Shown here: one piece after another, positions 59,801 through 64,000 of the stretch
Numbering within the stretch: position 1 is the stretch's first letter
How the letters are laid out: every line of letters begins with the position of its first letter
Assembly (NCBI GenBank): GCA_008921705.1
Contig: VFFE01006068.1
Coordinates: forward strand, 27,313 to 91,312
From: Burhinus oedicnemus
Taxonomy: Eukaryota > Chordata > Aves > Charadriiformes > Burhinidae
Length of the DNA stretch: 64,000 nucleotides
Direction of reading: 5' to 3'
Position numbers and translations under genes: made by a program
The notes under the pieces: generated by a model
Database searches by the model: none
Seen by the model: only the letters and a program-made list of their open reading frames with translations
Told to the model about the DNA's origin: nothing

Positions 59801-61109
59801 CTCAAGAAGACTTTCAGAGGTTGATACGCCTATTCATTAAAAAGAAACATAGTTACAATGGCCACTTTTTAAACAGAACAGCCCCAAATCATATCAGCAT
59901 ACATCTCAGATGCAGTATTTCCTATTTTACCTTTCTGCCTCACTTTCTCCTTCCTTGTGAAGTTCAGACCCTAGGCTTTCATTTGCTTCTTTACCTCCTA
60001 ATGTCCTTCAGTAACCCTTTTTTTGTTTCCCCTCTCCCCCTTAAGTGTTCTTTTATGACAAAGCCAAGATTTTGATTTAAAAAGAGCGCACTGTTGGAGG
60101 TGTAAACTGCACTGCTTCCACCTTCTGGTCTCCCTCTGTATTGAATTCAAGCTGTATTTTCTAACAGCTGGTCCACAGTACTGCACTTCCATTTTCTATG
60201 GAGCATGTTCAGTTAATAGAGTGACACATCCTTAGTCTCAAGACACTGCTTCATGACCACCATCCAGGCACTAGTCCCTTATTTGCCTCACAGTAACAAC
60301 CGTGAAACGGTTCTCAGTTGCTAAGGTAGGCTTTCCCATCCCATAATATTATACAAAGGTCTCCCCCTCCAGGTAAAGCAATAATAGCAGGGAGATTTTT
60401 AGAGGGACCCCAGTATTCCTTCCTTTCTCATGGAGCTTCAAAGTCCCTACTTTGGCGACTTGTTCATTCAGCAGATGCATTTACCAAAGGTCTCCACTGC
60501 CCTCCCATGACCAGCACTCCACTAATCATACAAAATTAAGTCACCTGAGGTGAGTCAATAAGGGAACCTACCATGCTGAAAAAGCAGAGATGGCTATGCT
60601 ATCTTCAAAAGTGTACCACAGCACAGCACTATAGATCTTTATCTCCAAACACCTAACAAGTTTTCCACAAGGATGTACATCCTTTTTTAGCTTACTAAAA
60701 AAACCAGTAGTCGCATTACATTCAGAGTGCAATTACTGAAGCCCTTTACTTCCTTCTCAGAAGCTTAGCACAGCACATCACATAGCAATGACCACCTCCG
60801 TTTGCTACCGGCTATGATCTATTTGTAAGCAATGAGAAGTAAGCAGAAGAATCAAACACATCTTGAGGGCTGGGGAATACAGCAATTCTTACCAAAAAAT
60901 ACTGGCAAGAATTAAAACTTTTTAAAAAAAACAACCACCACATAATTAGAAGATATATTACAAAAACCAATTCACACCTCCTGTTCCTCTGTATCAGGCA
61001 ATACCGTTGACTCCATAGGTGAAGGTTTACTGGCTACATTCAGAAAAGAATGTGATTCCAACATATCAGATACTTCTGCAGAAACATAGTTTTTCCCCTC
61101 ACCATCCAT
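36556..61109 (-). CDS. Kinesin-6 motor protein, KIF20A/KIF20B-like (complete, 18 firm coding exons)
   Basis: Plus-end-directed mitotic motor of the kinesin-6 (MKLP2/MPP1) family; relatives act at the central spindle and in cytokinesis. Exons in transcript order: 61109-60978, 59829-59755, 56970-56851, 55164-55026, 54927-54743, 51340-51244, 50785-50588, 50506-50395, 48775-48704, 46669-46523, 45897-45732, 44402-44232, 43443-43304, 42081-41916, 40190-40076, 39993-39926, 38234-38115, 36831-36556; 2499 nt, 832 residues (human KIF20A 890, KIF20B about 1820). Seen: FLRVRPF near residue 52, P-loop GVTNAGKT (144-151; KIF20A has Ser for Ala), switch I NEQSSRSH (347-354), switch II DLAGSE (382-387), the kinesin-6 insertion between P-loop and switch I, motor end near 481, then coiled coil and a basic tail. 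It shares FGPETTQ with KIF20B and [11 protein letters not shown] with KIF20A, so it is probably a separate paralogue. Every junction keeps frame. Confidence 0.93.
37583..37612 (-). CDS. Probable kinesin microexon (30 bases)
   Basis: Acceptor TTCTGCAGAG|GTG, donor GAGCAG|GTAAAC, phase 0 to 0. Encodes [10 protein letters not shown], which would continue the coiled coil between exons 17 and 18 and lengthen the protein to 842. The gene also reads in frame without it. A second AG two bases earlier would break the frame. Confidence 0.5.
38115..38234 (-). CDS. Kinesin coding exon 17 (coiled coil)
   Basis: 120 bases, phase 0 to 0, acceptor TTTATTTCAG, donor CTCAAG|GTTTGT. Encodes [20 protein letters not shown] and on to VLK, with clear leucine heptads. 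Confidence 0.92.
39926..39993 (-). CDS. Kinesin coding exon 16
   Basis: 68 bases, acceptor TTGCCTATAG, donor AAGAG|GTAGCT. Encodes [20 protein letters not shown], charged helix. Confidence 0.9.
40076..40190 (-). CDS. Kinesin coding exon 15
   Basis: Acceptor TTTTTTTCAG, donor CTAG|GTAGGA. Encodes [20 protein letters not shown] and a Ser/Asp/Glu-rich end; a break in the coiled coil. Confidence 0.92.
41797..41897. other. Poly-T tract with 20-N assembly gap
   Basis: Runs of about 33 T and 27 T flank a gap of N at 41841-41860. TCTAGCAAA followed by T occurs on both sides, so the gap flanks probably duplicate one locus. Confidence 0.9.
41916..42081 (-). CDS. Kinesin coding exon 14 (coiled coil)
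   Basis: Acceptor TTTTTCTCAG, donor GTTGAG|GTATGA. Encodes [20 protein letters not shown] and on to AEQQKVE; YEEKL is shared with KIF20A. The poly-T tract and the N gap lie just downstream in the next intron. Confidence 0.92.
43304..43443 (-). CDS. Kinesin coding exon 13 (coiled coil)
   Basis: Acceptor TAAATTTAG. Encodes a helical, charged stretch ([20 protein letters not shown] onward). The only end that keeps frame with a good site is a GC donor, TGGAG|GCAAGT. Confidence 0.88.
43847..43911 (-). repeat. Exact 65-base copy of the start of kinesin exon 11
   Basis: Identical to 45835-45899: the acceptor AG and the first 63 coding bases. On the - strand the copy breaks off and runs through TTAAGATGCAGCACTTT into about 24 A. 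It sits in the intron between kinesin exons 12 and 13. It cannot replace the exon since it is truncated. Confidence 0.9.
44232..44402 (-). CDS. Kinesin coding exon 12 (neck region)
   Basis: 171 bases, phase 0 to 0, acceptor GATTTTCCAG, donor CATGAG|GTAGAT. Encodes a poorly conserved, acidic stretch ([15 protein letters not shown]) after the motor core, in the place of the KIF20A neck. Confidence 0.88.
45732..45897 (-). CDS. Kinesin coding exon 11 (end of motor core)
   Basis: Acceptor CCATGAG, donor GACAG|GTAAGA. Encodes [36 protein letters not shown] and KFSAIARQ. The first 63 bases are exactly copied at 43847-43909. Confidence 0.96.
46523..46669 (-). CDS. Kinesin coding exon 10 (switch II)
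   Basis: Acceptor TTCATGCAG, donor CCAAA|GTAAGT. Encodes [30 protein letters not shown], the switch II and helix 4 region. Confidence 0.95.
47506..47601. repeat. 96-base foldback (inverted repeat)
   Basis: Two arms of about 44 bases around a loop of roughly 8. Left arm starts AAGATCACAGCCTTTCACAC, the reverse complement of the right arm starts AAGATCATAGCCTTTCACAC; about 37 of 44 positions agree. It lies in the intron between kinesin exons 9 and 10. Confidence 0.85.
48704..48775 (-). CDS. Kinesin coding exon 9
   Basis: Only 72 bases, with no ATG-started open frame of its own. Acceptor ATTCCAG, donor CAGA|GTAAGT. Encodes [14 protein letters not shown] and HGVSE; it completes switch I (SSRSH) and the following strand. 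Confidence 0.93.
48776..50394 (-). other. Kinesin intron between exons 8 and 9
   Basis: No repeat or exon recognised. Confidence 0.6.
50395..50506 (-). CDS. Kinesin coding exon 8 (switch I)
   Basis: Acceptor TTTTCACAG, donor GGAG|GTTTGT. Encodes [20 protein letters not shown] and NEQSSRS, the switch I motif finished by the next exon. Confidence 0.94.
50588..50785 (-). CDS. Kinesin coding exon 7
   Basis: Encodes [17 protein letters not shown], the conserved kinesin EIYNE block, then [16 protein letters not shown]. The acceptor is a tandem TAGCAG, so the exon may start at 50785 or 50782; donor TTAAAG|GTAATA. Confidence 0.94.
51244..51340 (-). CDS. Kinesin coding exon 6 (insertion loop)
   Basis: 97 bases, acceptor TTTCTCAAG, donor CACGAG|GTAAAA. 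Encodes a Ser/Thr-rich 32-residue stretch inside the kinesin-6 loop insertion. Identified by splice sites and phase rather than by similarity. Confidence 0.82.
51341..54742 (-). other. Kinesin intron between exons 5 and 6 (3.4 kb)
   Basis: Holds the unexplained frame at 54326-54650; otherwise nothing recognised. Confidence 0.6.
54326..54650 (-). other. Open frame in the kinesin insertion-loop intron
   Basis: A frame open for about 95 codons between kinesin exons 5 and 6, Ser/Gly-rich at its end. Human KIF20A has a Ser-rich segment in the same part of the protein. I found no convincing pair of in-phase splice sites, so I do not call it an exon. Confidence 0.2.
54743..54927 (-). CDS. Kinesin coding exon 5
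   Basis: Acceptor TTTTTAAG, donor AAAGAG|GTCAGT. Encodes [14 protein letters not shown], the conserved ILPR block, and the start of the lysine/glutamate-rich kinesin-6 insertion. Confidence 0.93.
55026..55164 (-). CDS. Kinesin coding exon 4 (P-loop)
   Basis: Acceptor TCTCCAAG, donor CCAAG|GTATAA. Encodes [14 protein letters not shown] and [15 protein letters not shown] with the ATP-binding P-loop. Confidence 0.95.
55320..56165 (-). mobile_element. CR1 LINE, 3' part with open ORF2 end
   Basis: A single open frame of about 280 codons reads as the C-terminal part of CR1 reverse transcriptase/ORF2: [20 protein letters not shown], then [14 protein letters not shown], [20 protein letters not shown] and [10 protein letters not shown]. 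The 3' end is ATTCTGTGAAG near 55320. The open frame suggests a young insertion. It lies in the intron between kinesin exons 3 and 4, in the same direction as the gene; the 5' limit (56110-56170) is unclear. Confidence 0.93.
56851..56970 (-). CDS. Kinesin coding exon 3
   Basis: 120 bases, phase 0 to 0. Encodes [20 protein letters not shown] and the HRFTFSQ strand, closely like KIF20A. Confidence 0.94.
57631..57680. repeat. Short tandem repeat, 20-base unit x 2.5
   Basis: AGTATAGCTTAACAGTAACC twice, then AGTATAGCTT, in a kinesin intron. Confidence 0.95.
59120..59480 (+). mobile_element. Probable old CR1 internal fragment
   Basis: Contains AGCTAAATGAATTATTTGC and CAGTATTCACAGTGGATAG, which resemble the region of CR1 ORF2 upstream of the reverse transcriptase (the common CTAAATGAATTCTTTGC pattern). 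Diverged; borders unsure. Confidence 0.45.
59755..59829 (-). CDS. Kinesin coding exon 2
   Basis: 75 bases, phase 0 to 0. Encodes [20 protein letters not shown], the first beta-strand of the motor domain. Confidence 0.92.
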
Positions 61110-61126
61110 TGTTCTATGCAAAGGAA
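60978..61126 (-). CDS. Kinesin coding exon 1 (start codon)
   Basis: Acceptor CCTTACAAG after a T-rich tract, 17 bases of 5'UTR, ATG at 61109-61107, donor CAGGAG|GTGTGA. Encodes residues 1-44, an acidic, Ser-rich leader ([10 protein letters not shown] onward). The frame stays open upstream of this ATG, so an earlier start in a 5' exon is not excluded. Confidence 0.8.
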
Positions 61127-61562
61127 CTTGTAAGGAGGAAAAAACAAAAAAAGTCCATTTTTTCACAGAACAGGCAAAAATACACAGTGCAAAATAGACA
61201 TCAGGGTAGCTTCTAAATAAAGAAGCACTTCTGAAGAAAGTAAGGTCCTCTGACAAAGTCTGGGAGTATGAACGAACCTTGAAAAAACTGACAGTTGGGC
61301 TATACTAATAAACACACAAGTGAAAGCATACTAACTGCCTCTCCTCCACCTGCAAGCGCTGGGCCGCAACCTGCAACCCCCCCACCCCTCCAGGGCTCCA
61401 CACTCCCCAGGGACTCGGCCATCAGGCCCAGGCCAGCGCGCCCTGCCTCGACGAACCGCCGGCTCCAGACAAGGCCCCTTTCACACACAGGAACGGGACA
61501 GCCCGGGGGAACCGGGCGGGCACCGCCGCCTCAGCGCAACGGCGGCCGCCAACCGCCGCTAC

Positions 61563-61620
61563 CTTGCCGCGCGCGGGAGCCCGCCAAACACTCCCCGTCA
61601 CCAGCGGCGGCGGGAGCATT
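61563..61620 (-). other. Probable non-coding exon 1 of the kinesin
   Basis: A GGCAAG|GTAGCG donor with the exon ending at 61563 lies inside the CpG island, upstream of the first coding exon. The transcription start is not resolved; the upper bound is a guess from the CCAAT box spacing. Confidence 0.45.
61580..61588 (-). promoter_or_regulatory. E2F-like element
   Basis: TTTGGCGGG on the - strand, a match to the E2F consensus core, close to the predicted start of transcription. Would fit cell-cycle control; binding is inferred. Confidence 0.4.
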
Positions 61621-61643
61621 TGGGCGGGGGAAGGCGGGCGCTG

Positions 61644-61648
61644 ATTGG
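61644..61648 (-). promoter_or_regulatory. CCAAT box (NF-Y site candidate)
   Basis: GGCCAATCAGCG on the - strand about 60 bases upstream of an E2F-like element. NF-Y-bound CCAAT boxes near the start are typical of late cell-cycle genes such as KIF20A. Confidence 0.5.
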
Positions 61649-61722
61649 CCGAACTGGAGGGAGCGGGCGGGGTGGAGTGGCTCCCTCCGCCCGCCAGGGG
61701 GCGCCGCCGCACAGCGCAAGGC

Positions 61723-61748
61723 GGCCGCCGCCGCCGCCGCCGCCGCCG
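61723..61748 (+). repeat. (GCC)n trinucleotide repeat
   Basis: About eight GCC units upstream of the kinesin promoter. Confidence 0.9.
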
Positions 61749-62330
61749 GGGGAGAACCGGGGGGGGGCGGGGCGGAACGGGGACGTTCCTGCAGCGCGTG
61801 CTCGTGACGCAGATTTATTTATCGTTTTTAATAAGGCACGGGGGAAGGAAGGGGGCTCGGACGGCGAAGGCGGCGCTGGCAGCGGCAGCTTAGCGGCCAG
61901 AGGATGGGTGTCTTGCCTGCCTGGGGGGGTGGGGGGGAAGGAAGGGGGAGAAGCAGATACCTAAATATTCCCATCAAAACAGTTATATAAAGTTATTACG
62001 GGTGTTACGTAACCGCCTCGACACCAGGCGGTCTTGTCGTAAACTAAGTAGAAAACAAACAGAGCGCAAAACGTTCAGGTTACACAAAGGCAGAGCCCGG
62101 GACGGGACGGGCCGGGACGGGGACAGCCCCGCCGAGGGCAGGCGGGAGCGGGCGCCTGCGGTCCCTCACCTGCGAGGAGCGGATGACCTGCTCGTCTGGT
62201 GGAAAAAGAGTGGAAAACCGTCACGCGTGAGCCTGTCTGTTGCGAGAGGAGGGACACGGCTTCGCCTCTGCGTCGGACGAGACCCAGACGCGAAGGCAAA
62301 GTTGTCTTTGCCCTGAAGAGTAAGTCAGAG

Positions 62331-64000
62331 GCAGGTGAGAAGAGAGACACGCACTCAGAAGACCACAGAAAAGAGAAACGCACTCAAAAGACCACAAAAA
62401 ACTTGTTTTTCAAGAGCCCCAGCTGCCCAAAGAACATAGATGGGACTTCAGGTCGTTTAGGTACGTTTGAGTCCGAGCTACAGGCAGCTGTAAGCTGATG
62501 TAAAGCTGTTTCATAGCAATAGGTTTTGACCAACGGGGAAGACCAAAGGCAGGAGCGATGTTAAAGCCCGCCAGCCCTCCCTAGATCCCTCCGAGCGCTT
62601 CCGGTCAGAAGGCTGTCAGGTTAAGCAGAGGGAAGACTCTTTGGGTGAAAGTTAACAGCTAATTGTACCAAAGGTCAGTCAGCCTCAGCAACACTTCTAC
62701 TCTGTTACTTGTTCCCCCATTTATCCCCTTTTAATCTGACTGGCGTCACTAAGTCAAGTTCTTACCATGCTTTTCAGCATACAATCCAAATAATTTTAAA
62801 ACTAAGCCTAGAAGTATTCACTAGGCAGCTCATACTTATGTTCCCAGAAACCAACCTTTAGGAAGACACAGGGTTTTTTTCCCTTCTCACACAGTTCTTT
62901 GAGATGTTTCCCAAGGAAGCAGGCTTGTTGCAATCCGTGTGTGTAAATGCAAGGAAGTTTCTCGCCTCTCCCTTCGACCAAAGCTCTTGAGCCTGCTAAC
63001 TAGAGGGACAGAACCCTTCTAAGGCTTTACATTTAATGACACTGAGACAAGTGGGCAGATGAGGGACTCCTGAATCCCTGAGTAAGAAACCTCAAGCTTT
63101 GGCCACTGTTTTAGGTCTTAGCAAATACAGATGGGGCCTCCAGGTCCACACAACCACGTTCCCTAACTTCTGTTTAATTAAAATTCAAGTCCTCTCCTAT
63201 GCTTGAAGCAGAAGCAGCAACCTGGTCTTAAATGGATGAAATGAAGATGTCCCCGCTCATTGCAGGGGAGCCTGGACTAGATGACCTGTAAAGGTCCCTT
63301 CCAACCCAAACCATTCTATGAAATGAAAGTGTTCTTTCATTTAACTCAGGGCTTTATGTCTTGTAGGTTTAAGAATTAATCATAGTTCCTTTAAGGATTA
63401 GTTTGCAGAAGAAAAAACCCAGCACCAAACTTGAGAGGCCTAAGTAGCAGCAATGAAAATGGCTGTTTTATTGCTTTACATATGAAGCTTACCTTCAATA
63501 TTCAAATCTATGGAAATCTAAACCTAGAAAGACAACTAGAGATTTCCACAGCTTAGTTTTGTGACTCTACATGCAAGTCTAAAGACAGAACTTGCTAAAT
63601 TCAATGTATTCACCACAAATTATGAAGTTTTATAACTAACATTCTCAGGATCCTTTGACTGTGAAAAGCACAGGAAAACAAAAAGCCAAGCAGGCTAAAT
63701 GTTAGTTCAGCCTTGCATAGCAAAACCTAAGAATTGAAAACTTGGTAATTTACCTAAACATCAGTCCTAATGCTACTGCTTGTCTGGGTATAGACTAAGA
63801 TTTCAGTCAAAGTTAAACCCTTTATGGAAAATGTATTTTTAATAATTTAAGTGCTGCATGTCCATACAGTCACCAACTTCCAATGAAATTATGATGCCCA
63901 AGTTGCATCTTCCTGATGTTTACAACTGGCATATTCTTCCTTAAATATCATACAATCCTCTCATACAGCATTTTATGATCTCTGTTGTCCTTCTTCATCG
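62331..64000. other. Sequence upstream of the kinesin promoter
   Basis: No gene recognised. Only the short CR1 tail at 63243 stands out. No RPS20 or MOS coding sequence is visible. Confidence 0.6.
63243..63325 (+). mobile_element. Very short CR1 3' end
   Basis: About 78 bases of CR1 tail (GACTAGATGACC, AGGTCCCTTCCAACCC, ATTCTATG) flanked by the 10-base direct repeat ATGAAATGAA at 63236-63245 and 63318-63327, the second overlapping the CR1 terminus. Confidence 0.85.

Larger units (their letters stand above)
61300..62330. promoter_or_regulatory. CpG island, kinesin promoter
   Basis: The only strongly GC- and CpG-rich stretch in the window. It contains several GGGCGG boxes (near 61622, 61667, 61767), a (GCC)n run and the kinesin promoter motifs. 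Long open frames here on both strands are a by-product of the base composition. Confidence 0.85.

Noticed and set aside
61295..61964. Long + strand frames in the CpG island rich in Ala, Gly, Pro and Arg
   Set aside because: Produced by GC-rich composition and the GCC repeat, which removes stops in all frames. No splice pattern or known domain.
62018..62040. Short hairpin ACCGCCT/AGGCGGT
   Set aside because: A 7-base stem in GC-rich sequence is expected by chance.

Overview
This is eukaryotic, vertebrate nuclear DNA, most likely from a bird. It has small coding exons in long AT-rich introns, GT-AG (once GC-AG) splice sites and a single CpG island. Its interspersed repeats are almost all CR1 LINE 3' ends (ATTCTATG / ATTCTGTG termini), and I see no mammalian-type SINEs or L1. 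A turtle or crocodile cannot be excluded from the sequence alone.

Positions 2197 to about 34510 (+ strand) carry the Src-family tyrosine kinase LYN. All twelve coding exons can be placed with consistent phases. They give a 513-residue protein with myristoylation/palmitoylation N-terminus, SH3, SH2, kinase domain and inhibitory C-terminal tyrosine. The upstream 5'UTR exon and the promoter lie outside the window. The largest introns (7452-14436 and 15624-26005) hold three CR1 fragments and little else that I can name.

About 1.9 kb beyond the LYN polyadenylation signal, and pointing back at it, is a complete kinesin-6 gene on the - strand (about 61.6 kb down to 36.4 kb). Eighteen firm coding exons give about 832 residues; a 30-base microexon would add ten more. 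The motor domain is intact (P-loop, switch I, switch II). The sequence mixes features of KIF20A (MKLP2) and KIF20B. In mammals neither gene sits beside LYN, so this looks like a third KIF20-type paralogue. Its promoter lies in the CpG island at 61.3-62.3 kb, with a CCAAT box and an E2F-like site.

The two genes are convergent and functionally unrelated: a plasma-membrane signalling kinase and a mitotic motor. Beyond the genes I found several items worth checking: a conserved internal donor that would make the short LYN B form, a possible in-frame cassette exon in the last LYN intron, a GC-AG intron and a tandem acceptor in the kinesin, a 65-base exact copy of a kinesin exon start beside a poly-T tract, and a 96-base foldback in a kinesin intron. 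There is also one 20-N assembly gap inside a poly-T tract. The region from 62.3 kb to the window end has only a tiny CR1 fragment. No tRNA, rRNA or CRISPR was seen.
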